DNA of 64,000 bases. Origin: JAUWCL01 sp964599375 (GTDB lineage: Bacteria; Krumholzibacteriota; Krumholzibacteriia; Krumholzibacteriales; Krumholzibacteriaceae). Shown piece after piece: positions 1-8,475 of this stretch. Every line of letters begins with the position of its first letter. The stretch's first letter is position 1. The notes below the pieces were generated by a model. It ran no database searches. It saw only the letters and a list, made by a program, of their open reading frames with translations, and had not been told where the DNA came from. The position numbers and the translations under genes are program-made. The stretch lies in assembly GCA_964599375.1 (NCBI GenBank), contig CAZREW010000006.1, positions 124,001 through 188,000 on the forward strand, read 5' to 3'.

Positions 1-2
1 CC

Positions 3-54
3 GGGCAGTTCCATGTGTATGACGCGGCGACAGATCGATACTTCATCGAGTTGT
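3..54 (+). CDS. C-terminal end of an upstream gene (partial)
   Basis: An open frame enters from the left edge and stops with TGA at 52-54. Its last residues read QFHVYDAATDRYFIEL. The 37-bp gap to the acyl carrier protein suggests the same operon. The fragment is too short to assign a family. Confidence 0.5.
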
Positions 55-91
55 GAGCGTATAGACCTTTACAGACACTTGGAGGCCGGCT

Positions 92-340
92 TTGAAGATG
101 AATGACAAGATCCGCACATACATAATGGAAAATATACTTCTCGGATCAGCAGATCACCCTATCGCGGACGATGATTCTTTCCTCGAGAAGGGTATCATCG
201 ACTCGACAGGCATACTCGAGCTCGTAGCCTTCGTCGAGGACGAATTCGCGATAGAAGTCGAGGACGAGGAGCTAATCCCGGACAACTTCGATTCGATCGG
301 AAAACTCGCCGCTTACACCGAGATGAAGATAGGCGGCTAG
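92..340 (+). CDS. acyl carrier protein
   Basis: An 82-residue acidic four-helix protein of acyl/peptidyl carrier type. The phosphopantetheine attachment site is the IDS motif, with Ser38 in a GIIDSTG context. A TTG at 92 lies 6 nt after GGAGG (81-85); an ATG two codons later (98) is the alternative, with wider spacing. The next gene is an AMP-forming acyl ligase 17 bp downstream, so this carrier probably receives an acyl or aminoacyl group from that ligase. The context (sugar amidotransferase downstream) suggests a role in a modified glycan or secondary pathway rather than housekeeping fatty acid synthesis; that is inference. Confidence 0.9.
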   Translation: MKMNDKIRTYIMENILLGSADHPIADDDSFLEKGIIDSTGILELVAFVEDEFAIEVEDEELIPDNFDSIGKLAAYTEMKIGG

Positions 341-357
341 ACCGGCAGAGAGCAGAG

Positions 358-1932
358 ATGCTTTTACAGGAATTCCTGGAAAACACATCCTCACGACTTC
401 CGGAGAAGACCGCGCTGGTAGCCGGCCGGTCGCGCCTGACCTGGAGCCAGGTCGAGGCACGCGCGAACCGCCTCGCACGGGCTTTGACGGCGGCCGGCGT
501 CGGCTACGGCGACAGGGTCGTCGTGTTGATGGACAACTCGCCTGAGACCGTCATATCTATCTTCGGCATCCTCAAGGCGGACGCGGTATTCGTCGTCCTC
601 AACCCCACGATCAAGACTGACAAGCTCGCCTACATCCTCGATAACTGCAGAGCTTCGGCGCTGATAACGCACAGCGGCAAATGGACTACGGCTGGAGGCC
701 CTGCAGCTTCGGCAGGTTCCCTGAGGGCGGTGGTCGTAGCAGGTGATACCGAAGAGCCCGAAGCGTTCCTCCGGGAGAAGAGCCCGTCCCTCATCATGCT
801 TTCCTGGAACGACGCCGCGGAGAATGGCGACGATTCGATACCGCCCCGCAGGGCGATCGATATCGATCTCGCCTCGCTGATCTATACATCGGGCACGACG
901 GGGAACCCGAAAGGCGTCATGCTCACCCACCGTAACATGGTGTCAGCGTCCACCTCGATAACGACATACCTCGAAAACGTCGAGGACGACATCATCCTCA
1001 GCGTCCTCCCTCTCTCGTTCGATTACGGCCTGTACCAGGCGATCATGGCGGCCCAGTTCGGCGGGACTCTCGTGCTCGAAAAATCGTTCCTCTTTCCCTT
1101 CGCCGTGATCGACCTGATGAAAAAGGAAAGAGTGACCGGTTTTCCGATAGTGCCCACGATGTCGGCGATGCTCCTTCAGATCGAAAAACTCAGGGAGATG
1201 AGTTTCCCCGACCTGCGCTACCTTACGAACACGGCCGCCGCCCTGCCCGTATCACATATCCTCGGGCTCCAGGAGATATTCCCGGACGCGGCGATCTACT
1301 CGATGTACGGCCTGACCGAGTGCAAGAGGGTCTCGTACCTCCCCCCCTTCGAGCTCGGGACGCGTCCGACCTCGGTCGGGAAAGGGATGCCCAACGAGCA
1401 GGTCTACCTCGTCGACGAGGATGACAACGTCATAACGGATCCGGATACGCCGGGAGAGCTCGTCGTGCGTGGCGCCAACGTGATGAAAGGTTACTGGGAA
1501 CTTCCCGAGGAGACGGCGCGGATGCTGCGTCCCGGCCCGTATCCATGGGAGAAAGTGCTGTACACCGGTGACCTCTTCAAGATGGACGCGGAAGGGTATC
1601 TCTATTTCGTGTCGAGAAAAGATGATATCATCAAGAGCCGCGGGGAGAAGGTGAGCCCCAAAGAGGTGGAGAGCGCGCTGTACGAGATCCCGGATATCGT
1701 CGAGGCGGCGGTCGTCGGGGTCGAGGACGGGATACTCGGGCAGGCGGTCAAGGCCTTCGTAGTGCTCAAGGAGGGGTCGACGCTCACGGAGAAAGAGATA
1801 CTGGCGTGGTGCATGAGGCATCTCGAGGATTTCATGGTGCCGAAGACGGTCGAGTTCATGGATTCCCTGCCCAAGACATCCTCCGGCAAGATAACGAAGA
1901 AGGGCCTCGGACAGGAAATGAAGAAAGGTTGA
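358..1932 (+). CDS. AMP-forming acyl-CoA/acyl-carrier ligase
   Basis: A 524-residue ANL-superfamily adenylating enzyme. The ATP-binding loop YTSGTTGNPKG is at residues 176-186. A YGLTE motif lies in the middle, and a YTGD motif followed by a flexible hinge precedes the C-terminal domain. The catalytic lysine is in SSGKITKK (Lys511). It activates a carboxylic acid as an acyl-adenylate and transfers it to CoA or, given the preceding gene, to the 4'-phosphopantetheine of the carrier protein. Carrier plus ligase pairs of this kind occur in exosortase-A-type polysaccharide loci, but no exosortase is visible here. The substrate cannot be read from the sequence. Confidence 0.9.
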   Translation: MLLQEFLENTSSRLPEKTALVAGRSRLTWSQVEARANRLARALTAAGVGYGDRVVVLMDNSPETVISIFGILKADAVFVVLNPTIKTDKLAYILDNCRASALITHSGKWTTAGGPAASAGSLRAVVVAGDTEEPEAFLREKSPSLIMLSWNDAAENGDDSIPPRRAIDIDLASLIYTSGTTGNPKGVMLTHRNMVSASTSITTYLENVEDDIILSVLPLSFDYGLYQAIMAAQFGGTLVLEKSFLFPFAVIDLMKKERVTGFPIVPTMSAMLLQIEKLREMSFPDLRYLTNTAAALPVSHILGLQEIFPDAAIYSMYGLTECKRVSYLPPFELGTRPTSVGKGMPNEQVYLVDEDDNVITDPDTPGELVVRGANVMKGYWELPEETARMLRPGPYPWEKVLYTGDLFKMDAEGYLYFVSRKDDIIKSRGEKVSPKEVESALYEIPDIVEAAVVGVEDGILGQAVKAFVVLKEGSTLTEKEILAWCMRHLEDFMVPKTVEFMDSLPKTSSGKITKKGLGQEMKKG

Positions 1933-1937
1933 AACAG

Positions 1938-2906
1938 ATGGCATTCAGCAAGAACGTTCTCGACATAGACCCGGCGAAGGCGACCGATAAGATAGTGGAC
2001 ATGATAAGGACCTCGGTCACCGACTTCTTCAACCGCAAGGGCATAGTGATAGGTTTGAGCGGAGGCCTCGATTCGGCCGTCTCGGCGGCACTGAGCGTCC
2101 GGGCCCTCGGGCCTGACAAGGTCTTCGGCCTGCTTCTTCCGGAGAACGACTCGAATCCCGTCAGCCGGGAGTACGGCGCGAAGCAGGCCGAGAAGCTCGG
2201 CATCGAATACAAGGAAGTCAACATCTCGCCCTACCTCGAGGCGTTCGGGGTCTACGAGAAGAGAGACGCCGTCGTCAGAAAGCTCTTCCCCGGGGTACCG
2301 GAGCCGTTCAGGTTCAGGCTCGTGCTGCCGCAGAACCTTCTCGACGCGGACAGGATAAACGCCTACTCGATAGAGCTGCTCCTGGAGGACGGCACGGTGA
2401 AGAAAAAGCGCCTGCCACTGAAGGATTATCTCGAGCTGATGGCCGCGAACGACATCAAGCAGCGCACGCGTATGATACAGCTCTACTACGAGGCGGAGAG
2501 ACGGCACTATATCGTATGCGGCACGACAAACATGTCGGAGGCGATGCAGGGGTTCTTCGTCAAATTCGGCGACGGCGGTGTCGACATCGAGCCGATCGCC
2601 AACCTGTACAAGAAGCAGGTCTACGATCTCGGGCGTTATCTCGGCGTAATCGACGAGATCCTCGAGCGGGCACCGAGCCCCGACACCTACAGCTACGTTG
2701 TGAGCGACGAGGATTTCTATTTCTGCATGCCGTACGACGTGCTCGACTATATCCTTTATGGCGTAGTGAACGACGTGCCGAAAGAGGAAGTCGCGGCGGC
2801 TCTCGGCCTGTCGGTAGAACAGATAGGGCGCGCGTGGAAGGACCTCGCACGTAAGCTTGAAGCGACAAGGCACCTCAGGGAGATGCCGCCCGCAACCGAG
2901 TTCTGA
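1938..2906 (+). CDS. NAD synthase-like ATP pyrophosphatase (NadE family)
   Basis: A 322-residue protein of the ammonia-dependent NadE family with the PP-loop SGGLDS (residues 41-46), a GTTNMSE segment and the family motif KFGDGGVDIEPI. There is no N-terminal glutaminase domain. NadE amidates nicotinate adenine dinucleotide through an adenylated intermediate. The start is ATG 1938, 9 nt after an AAAGG inside the end of the ligase gene; a longer frame from 1806 would overlap the ligase by more than 120 bp and is rejected. Its position between an acyl ligase and a sugar amidotransferase leaves open that it amidates a pathway intermediate rather than serving as the housekeeping NAD synthase. Confidence 0.85.
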   Translation: MAFSKNVLDIDPAKATDKIVDMIRTSVTDFFNRKGIVIGLSGGLDSAVSAALSVRALGPDKVFGLLLPENDSNPVSREYGAKQAEKLGIEYKEVNISPYLEAFGVYEKRDAVVRKLFPGVPEPFRFRLVLPQNLLDADRINAYSIELLLEDGTVKKKRLPLKDYLELMAANDIKQRTRMIQLYYEAERRHYIVCGTTNMSEAMQGFFVKFGDGGVDIEPIANLYKKQVYDLGRYLGVIDEILERAPSPDTYSYVVSDEDFYFCMPYDVLDYILYGVVNDVPKEEVAAALGLSVEQIGRAWKDLARKLEATRHLREMPPATEF

Positions 2907-2938
2907 TTCCGGAACGAAAACCTGATCGGGGACAAGAG

Positions 2939-3934
2939 ATGAAACGATGCTCAAGATGCGTTCTGCCCGAGACATTCCCGGGCATATCATTCGATGATGA
3001 AGGAGTGTGCGCCTTCTGCCGCGGCTTCCGCGGCCATGAGCACCTCGACAGGTCGATAGAGAAATACCGCTCGCGCTTCGAGAAGCTTCTCGCCGAGCGG
3101 CGCAGGAAGGGCGGCTACGACTGCCTGATGGCGTATTCCGGAGGCAAGGACTCGACCTATACGCTGGCGGTGCTCAAGGAGACATACGATCTCTCCATCC
3201 TCGCGCTGACGATCGACAACGGGTTCATATCCCCCAGGTCGCTCGAAAACATACACAACGTCGTCGAGGGGCTCGGGATCGACCTGATCATATATAAGCC
3301 AAGGTTCGACATCCTCAGGAAGATATTCTCGGAGGCGAAGAAATCGGAGATGTACGCCCCGAAGACGCTCGAGCGGGCGAGCACCATATGCACTAGCTGC
3401 ATGGGAATCGTAAAGTTCATCGCGCTCCGCATGGCCATCGAAGGCGACATCCCGTTCATCATGTACGGATGGTCGCCCGGACAGGCCCCTATCGCCGCTT
3501 CCATATTCAGGAACAACCCGTCGATGATCAGGAGCATGCAGAAAGCCCTCTTCGACCCGATGCGCACGGCCGGCGGCGAAGGCGTCGAGAACTACTTCCT
3601 CACTGAGGAGCATTTCGCGATGGAGGACCGGTTCCCCCACAACATCAGCCCGCTGGCCTTCCTCAGGTATGATGAGGACAGGATACACGAAAAGATAAGG
3701 GGGCTCGGGTGGGAGAAGCCTAAAGACACGGACCCGAACTCCACCAACTGCCTTCTCAACGCGTTCGCCAACAAGATACACATCGACAGGTTCGGCTACA
3801 ACCCCTACGCCTTCGAGTTGGCCAAGCTGGTCCGCGAAGGGTACATGGAGCGCCGGGAGGCGATAGAGCGACTCGAGAAGGCCCAGGACGCAGATATGGT
3901 AGCCTACGTCGAGAAGCGGCTCGAGAAAAAATGA
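2939..3934 (+). CDS. N-acetyl sugar amidotransferase, WbpG/PseA type
   Basis: A 331-residue ATP-pyrophosphatase enzyme. Two N-terminal CxxC pairs (Cys4/Cys7 and Cys24/Cys27) probably bind zinc, the PP-loop SGGKDS is at 67-72, and a further CTSC motif lies near residue 154. This arrangement is typical of WbpG/PseA-type enzymes, which turn a sugar N-acetyl group into an acetamidino group using ammonia from a partner HisH/HisF-like or glutaminase component. Genes of this kind sit in O-antigen and flagellin-glycan loci. No HisH/HisF partner is visible in the window; it may lie upstream. The gene begins 32 bp after the NadE-like gene, in the same operon. Confidence 0.85.
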   Translation: MKRCSRCVLPETFPGISFDDEGVCAFCRGFRGHEHLDRSIEKYRSRFEKLLAERRRKGGYDCLMAYSGGKDSTYTLAVLKETYDLSILALTIDNGFISPRSLENIHNVVEGLGIDLIIYKPRFDILRKIFSEAKKSEMYAPKTLERASTICTSCMGIVKFIALRMAIEGDIPFIMYGWSPGQAPIAASIFRNNPSMIRSMQKALFDPMRTAGGEGVENYFLTEEHFAMEDRFPHNISPLAFLRYDEDRIHEKIRGLGWEKPKDTDPNSTNCLLNAFANKIHIDRFGYNPYAFELAKLVREGYMERREAIERLEKAQDADMVAYVEKRLEKK

Positions 3935-3935
3935 G

Positions 3936-4736
3936 ATGAAGATCACCAGCCCGTCCAATCCGCGGATACGCGCGATAATGAAGCTCGGCCGCAGGAGCGA
4001 GAGGATCCTTACGGGGCTGATGCCCGTCGAGGGGATCCGGGAGATCTCGAGGGCCCTTGCGGCTGGCGTCGAGTTCCGCGAGGTCTTCTTCTGCCCCGAT
4101 ATCGCAGGCGGCGCCGTGCAAGCCCGGCTGCTCGAGAGACTCGCCGCTTCAGGCGCTCAGCTGATCGAGACGTCCGGTGCTGTATTCAAGAAGATCGCCT
4201 ACAGGGAAAGCACAGGCGGCATCCTGGCAGTCGCCGCGCGGCATGACCATCCGCTCGGGGACCTCCGGATCGGAAGAGACCCTCTCATCCTCATCGTGGA
4301 CCATCTCGAGAAACCGGGGAATCTCGGAGCCATATTCCGGTCGGCGGACGGCGCAGGAGCGACCGGAGTCATCGTGAGCGACCCGTCGGCCGAGCTGTCC
4401 AATCCCAATGTGATCCGCGCGAGCCTCGGAACGGTGTTCACCGTCCAGAAGGCTGTCGCTCCCGCGTCTGAGGTCATCCCGTGGCTGAAGATGAACGGGA
4501 TCGCCGTGGTCGCGACCACGCCGGACGCCGGGACGGACTGGAGCGGGGTCGACCTGGCCTCCCCTTCGGCTATCGTGCTGGGAAGCGAGGACAGGGGACT
4601 CGGAGATGAATGGTTGAAAGCTGCCGACGTCAGGGTTAGAATCCCCATGAGGGGCACGGCCGATTCGCTCAACGTTTCGGCCGCCGCCGCGATCCTGCTC
4701 TACGAAGCTCTCAGACAGAGGCTCCGGTCAGGCTGA
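3936..4736 (+). CDS. TrmH/SpoU family RNA 2'-O-methyltransferase
   Basis: A 266-residue SPOUT methyltransferase. The N-terminal substrate-binding domain starts MKITSPSNPRIRAIMKL, and the catalytic knot carries the three SpoU motifs: EKPGNLGAIFRSADGAGA, IVLGSEDRGLG and IPMRGTADSLNVSAAAAILLYE. It methylates a ribose 2'-OH in rRNA or tRNA with SAM as donor. The closest type is the 23S rRNA TrmH/RlmB-like group, but the target nucleotide cannot be told. Its ATG lies one base after the amidotransferase stop, so it is translationally coupled although functionally unrelated to the glycan genes. Confidence 0.92.
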   Translation: MKITSPSNPRIRAIMKLGRRSERILTGLMPVEGIREISRALAAGVEFREVFFCPDIAGGAVQARLLERLAASGAQLIETSGAVFKKIAYRESTGGILAVAARHDHPLGDLRIGRDPLILIVDHLEKPGNLGAIFRSADGAGATGVIVSDPSAELSNPNVIRASLGTVFTVQKAVAPASEVIPWLKMNGIAVVATTPDAGTDWSGVDLASPSAIVLGSEDRGLGDEWLKAADVRVRIPMRGTADSLNVSAAAAILLYEALRQRLRSG

Positions 4737-4804
4737 ACGGGCATCCGGCCATATCCAGCGAAAAGATCCGGAGCCGCCACAGCGGCATTCCAGAAAGGAC
4801 GGTC

Positions 4805-5314
4805 ATGTCCATAGATATCGTGCTTTCGAGAAGAAGCATCCGCAAGTACACAGACCAGCGCGTAAGCGACGCCGATATGATCAGGCTGCTCGAGGCGGGC
4901 ATGGCTGCGCCTTCGAGCCGCAACCTCAAGCCGTGGCATTTCGTTACAGTGACCTCGCGGGAGACGCTCGACAGGCTGGCCGAGGCCCACCCGCACGGCA
5001 AGATGCTCTTCGAGGCGACCGCCGCCATAGCGGTGTGCGGGCAGATCGACATCTCTCCCGATTACTGGGTGCAGGACTGCTCCGCCGCGACTGAGAATAT
5101 ACTTGTCGCCGCGGCCGCCCTGGGGCTCGGCTCGTGCTGGCTCGGCGTGCATCCCCGCGAGGAACGGATCGAGGCGATCGGGGCGGTCCTGGGCATCCCG
5201 GATGATATCGGGATACTGAGCCTGATCGCCGTCGGTCACCCCGCCGAGAAGAAGGAAGCGAGAACGCAGTACGACGAGTCCCGCGTCCATCGCGGAGGAT
5301 GGCAGACTGACTGA
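4805..5314 (+). CDS. nitroreductase family FMN protein
   Basis: A 169-residue protein of the small nitroreductase/FMN reductase fold. The N-terminal RRSIRKYTD segment and the AAPSSRNLKPWHF motif form the FMN pocket. The later ENILVAAAALGLGSCWLGVHP segment is the usual dimer/flavin contact region. It probably reduces an electron-poor substrate with NAD(P)H; the natural substrate is unknown. The start ATG follows AGAAAGGA by 6 nt. Confidence 0.88.
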   Translation: MSIDIVLSRRSIRKYTDQRVSDADMIRLLEAGMAAPSSRNLKPWHFVTVTSRETLDRLAEAHPHGKMLFEATAAIAVCGQIDISPDYWVQDCSAATENILVAAAALGLGSCWLGVHPREERIEAIGAVLGIPDDIGILSLIAVGHPAEKKEARTQYDESRVHRGGWQTD

Positions 5315-5325
5315 AAGGATTCGTG

Positions 5326-5628
5326 ATGGATCTGCTGAAGGACGATGTCTTCGAGACCATCCTGGACCGGATGGAGGGAGAGTTCGAGTCTCACGATTTC
5401 ATCTTCGAGATGATGAGGCATTTCCCCAGGGAATACACCTCTTCCCTCTACGAATGCCGCAGGGCCAAGGACCCGATCCAGACCCTCCACGCGAAGATCG
5501 GACGCAAGCTCTCCGACATGAAGGGGAGGATCGTGAAGACGCGCAGGAAGACGTCGAGAAATGTCCGCGGCCTGCCGTCGACCAACCAGTTCTGGAGGAA
5601 GGTAGAGGCCGGGAAGGGCGAAAAGTGA
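5326..5628 (+). CDS. hypothetical protein, 100 aa
   Basis: I do not recognise this protein. It is 100 residues long, with an acidic N-terminal half (DDVFETILDRMEGEFESHDF) and a strongly basic C-terminal half rich in Lys and Arg. There is no signal peptide, membrane segment or cysteine. The ATG at 5326 is 6 nt after GAAAGGA; a GTG at 5323 is the alternative. The gene starts 11 bp after the nitroreductase stop, so the two are probably co-transcribed. The basic tail could bind nucleic acid; that is only a guess from composition. Confidence 0.65.
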   Translation: MDLLKDDVFETILDRMEGEFESHDFIFEMMRHFPREYTSSLYECRRAKDPIQTLHAKIGRKLSDMKGRIVKTRRKTSRNVRGLPSTNQFWRKVEAGKGEK

Positions 5629-5664
5629 GGCGCTTACGCCGCGGCCGCCCAGGGTTTATTACGA

Positions 5665-5694
5665 TTGCCCGCCGCGGCCGTCTGGTGCTAGATT
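5665..5694 (+). promoter_or_regulatory. candidate sigma-70 promoter for the acyl-CoA ligase gene
   Basis: TTGCCC at 5665-5670 and TAGATT at 5689-5694 with an 18-nt spacer, about 50 bp before the ligase ATG. Each element matches the sigma-70 consensus at four of six positions. The -35 resembles those of other candidate promoters in this window (TTGCNC). Confidence 0.35.
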
Positions 5695-5741
5695 GATTCA
5701 GGTCCCACGGATGCAGGCGAAATATCGAGGGGGTATCAGGT

Positions 5742-7484
5742 ATGTCGATACAGAATAGCGTGATAAGTCCGGGCGTGTTCGATGAGCTTGGGCTCGAGAC
5801 GCTTCCAGACCTTTACGACTACGCTATCAGCATGTTCGGTCCCTCCGTCCTCCTCAAACAGCACCATCCGTGGGGGTACCAGTCGATAACCTACCAGGAA
5901 TTCGGCAGACTAATATCGTTCCTCGGCGCCGGGCTGGTCGAAGCAGGGCTCGACAAGGGTGACAAGGTAATCCTGATCGCGGAAAACAGCCCCGAATGGG
6001 TATTTGTCTACGCCGCCGTGACGTCGAGCGGCGCAGTGATCGTTCCCCTGGAACCGCGCATGAAGGAGAACGAGATCCGCCACCTGATGATCCACTCCGA
6101 GGCGAAGTTCATAATAGCCTCACGGAAGGTCTTCGCCGAATCGATCGAGCAGATGAACCTCGGCGGGATCAAGCCCGTCATAATGGGCGACGAGGACATA
6201 CCTCCCGGAACACTGACCCTCGGGCTGATAATGGCGACCGGAAAGGACAAGATCGGCAGCGGCGACGCTTCCTTCTTCAAGAGGAAATCTGAGACCCTCC
6301 CGGATGACACGGCCGCGATCTGCTACACGTCGGGAACGACGGGCACGCCCAAGGGAGCGGTCCTGCTCCACCGCAACCTGGTCTCGGACCTAGAGTCCCT
6401 TCACAGCAGGATATACATAGCGCCGGACGACGTCTTCCTTTCGGTCCTGCCGCTGCATCATACATTCGCCTCGATGGTCAATTTCCTCGTACCGGTTTTC
6501 CGAGGGGCGGCCGTTGCTTTTGCCCGTTCGATAAAGCCCAGGATCATACTCGAAGACATCCAGAGGGAGAACGTGACCCTGATCGTGGGAGTCCCCCTGC
6601 TGTTCGAGCATCTAGCCCTGCTTCTGGCCGGAGCGGCCGGGGCGGGCGGTGGAAAGCAGGGCCTGCTATCGAGGATAAAGGGCTGGTTCGGAAGGCTCCT
6701 CGGAGGCGGGAAGAAAGCTGCGCCGTCAGCTTCCGGGGCGGCAGCCGGCCTCAGGAGGATAAGGTTCTGCATAAGCGGGGCGGCCGGCCTTCGAAGGGAT
6801 GTGGAGGACCTGCTGACTAAGGCCGGGCTGAAAGTGCTCCAGGGATACGGCCTTACCGAGGCCTCTCCAGTAGTCTCGGTCAATCCCCTCGAGAAACCGC
6901 GGCCGGGCACGGTAGGGCCCGCACTGCCGAACGTCTTCATCGAGATCGACTCTCCCGACGAAGATGGAGTGGGCGAGATCGTAGTCCGTGGCGGAAACGT
7001 GATGAAGGAATATTTCAGGAATCCGCAGGCGACTTCATCCGTGCTGCGCGATGGCGCTCTCTACACGGGAGACATCGGGCGTCTCGACAAGGACGGGTAC
7101 CTGACGATCGTCGGGCGCAAGAAATCGGTGATCGTGACGGCCGGCGGAAAGAACGTTTATCCGGTTGAGCTGGAATCCCTCCTCGGATCGAGCAGGATGA
7201 TCCTCGAATGCCTGGTCATGCCTGTCGAAGACCGGAAGGGAAACGCCCGCCCGGGCGCGATCGTCGTTCCCGACTACGACGCGATCGCCTCCATATACGG
7301 AAGCGGAAGCCCGATGACCGAAGAGACGATCCGGGAGCTCATCGCGGGCGAGATCAAGCGGCTGGCGGCCGATCTCCCCGATTACAAGCACATACATGAA
7401 TTCCAGATAAGGGATACCGAACTCCCCAAGACCCCTACGCGCAAACTTAAGCGCCATCTCGTCAAATGGACCGAGGAGGAATAG
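5742..7484 (+). CDS. long-chain acyl-CoA synthetase (AMP-forming)
   Basis: A 580-residue ANL enzyme with the ATP loop YTSGTTGTPKG at residues 195-205, a QGYGLTEASPV motif, YTGDIGRLDKDGYL, and a C-terminal lysine in TPTRKLKRH. It activates a fatty acid for lipid synthesis or breakdown. Between roughly residues 300 and 345 there is a low-complexity insertion rich in Gly, Ala and Lys (GAAGAGGGKQG, LLGGGKK, SASGAAAG) including an amphipathic stretch (RIKGWFGRLL), which could help the enzyme sit on a membrane. It is unrelated in detail to the ligase at 358-1932. The UbiA gene overlaps its end. Confidence 0.9.
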   Translation: MSIQNSVISPGVFDELGLETLPDLYDYAISMFGPSVLLKQHHPWGYQSITYQEFGRLISFLGAGLVEAGLDKGDKVILIAENSPEWVFVYAAVTSSGAVIVPLEPRMKENEIRHLMIHSEAKFIIASRKVFAESIEQMNLGGIKPVIMGDEDIPPGTLTLGLIMATGKDKIGSGDASFFKRKSETLPDDTAAICYTSGTTGTPKGAVLLHRNLVSDLESLHSRIYIAPDDVFLSVLPLHHTFASMVNFLVPVFRGAAVAFARSIKPRIILEDIQRENVTLIVGVPLLFEHLALLLAGAAGAGGGKQGLLSRIKGWFGRLLGGGKKAAPSASGAAAGLRRIRFCISGAAGLRRDVEDLLTKAGLKVLQGYGLTEASPVVSVNPLEKPRPGTVGPALPNVFIEIDSPDEDGVGEIVVRGGNVMKEYFRNPQATSSVLRDGALYTGDIGRLDKDGYLTIVGRKKSVIVTAGGKNVYPVELESLLGSSRMILECLVMPVEDRKGNARPGAIVVPDYDAIASIYGSGSPMTEETIRELIAGEIKRLAADLPDYKHIHEFQIRDTELPKTPTRKLKRHLVKWTEEE

Positions 7485-8467
7485 AGCTGGGCGGATCGCG
7501 CGGGGCGACGACGCGCCAGGCCGGGCGTCCGCCGCTGATGCCGGGGAGACCGGCTCCGCCGGACTATCTCTTCCTTCTGCGCCCGATGATCCTCATACCC
7601 GTCTGGACATTCTTCCTGCTCGGCGCCTGGCACGGTTCGGCGGCTACCGGCACGCCGCTTGACCGCGCTCTTCTCCTGACCGGTATCGCGTCATTCACCG
7701 CGATGGCGGGCGCCGCCTACATCGTCAACCAGATAACCGACCGCGAAACGGACAGGGCCTCGGGAAAGCTCTTCCTGATCTCACACGGCATAATCGGGCT
7801 GCCGGCGGCATGGACGGAGACGACGGCCCTCGCCGTGCTTTCGATCTGTTCGGCGGCGATCCTCCTGCCCCGCCAGTATCTTTTCATCCTGCTTGCCGGC
7901 GCGGCGCTCGGAGCCGCCTATTCGCTCGAGCCCTTCAGGCTCAAGAGAAGGCCGGCGCTCGATGTGCTCGCAAACGCCGCCGCTAACGGTGTACTCAACA
8001 CGCTCGCCGGCTGGGCGGCGATCGGCGCGCCGCTCGACGGGATCGCCGTGCTGGCCCCCTACCCCCTGGCCGTGGCCGCCGTCCACCTCTCTACGACCCT
8101 GGCCGACATCGACGGCGACAGGGCATGCGGCCTGAGGACCAGCGGTGTCGTGCTGGGGCGCGGCACCGGGATGACTGTCTCGACGCTCCTGATGGCCGGC
8201 GCGTTCGCCGCCGCAATCCTGACACGGAACGAACCCGCGCTCTACGGATCGATCGTCTCCCTGCTCTTCTTTTTCGTCGCTTCGGCGTCGGAGAGGAAAA
8301 AACCCTCGGGGGCAGGTATCCTGCTCCCTGCCAAGGTCTCAACGCTCGCATTCTCGCTGGCGGCGGGAGTCCTTTTCCCGGCCTACATACCTGCGCTCGC
8401 TGCCGTGATCATACTGACGCGCGTATATTACATGAAAAGATTCGGAATACGTTATCCGGCCCTGTGA
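7466..8467 (+). CDS. UbiA-family prenyltransferase
   Basis: A polytopic membrane protein of up to 333 residues. The two Asp-rich motifs of UbiA enzymes are present: NQITDRETD (NxxxDxxxD) and ADIDGD (DxxxD). They bind prenyl diphosphate through Mg2+, and about eight hydrophobic helices surround them. The acceptor (quinone precursor, glycerol phosphate, porphyrin or other) cannot be told. The ATG at 7466 overlaps the preceding gene by 19 bp and lacks a clear Shine-Dalgarno; ATG 7538, just before the first conserved residues, is a reasonable alternative. A UbiE/MenG gene elsewhere in the window would fit a quinone role. Confidence 0.8.
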   Translation: MDRGGIELGGSRGATTRQAGRPPLMPGRPAPPDYLFLLRPMILIPVWTFFLLGAWHGSAATGTPLDRALLLTGIASFTAMAGAAYIVNQITDRETDRASGKLFLISHGIIGLPAAWTETTALAVLSICSAAILLPRQYLFILLAGAALGAAYSLEPFRLKRRPALDVLANAAANGVLNTLAGWAAIGAPLDGIAVLAPYPLAVAAVHLSTTLADIDGDRACGLRTSGVVLGRGTGMTVSTLLMAGAFAAAILTRNEPALYGSIVSLLFFFVASASERKKPSGAGILLPAKVSTLAFSLAAGVLFPAYIPALAAVIILTRVYYMKRFGIRYPAL

Positions 8468-8475
8468 TCTCCCGG

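Noticed and set aside
1602..2990. Long antisense open frame (462 codons)
   Set aside because: It lies opposite two clear enzyme genes; long antisense frames are expected in GC-rich coding DNA. The same applies to 22786-24081, 59366-61099 and 40131-41096.
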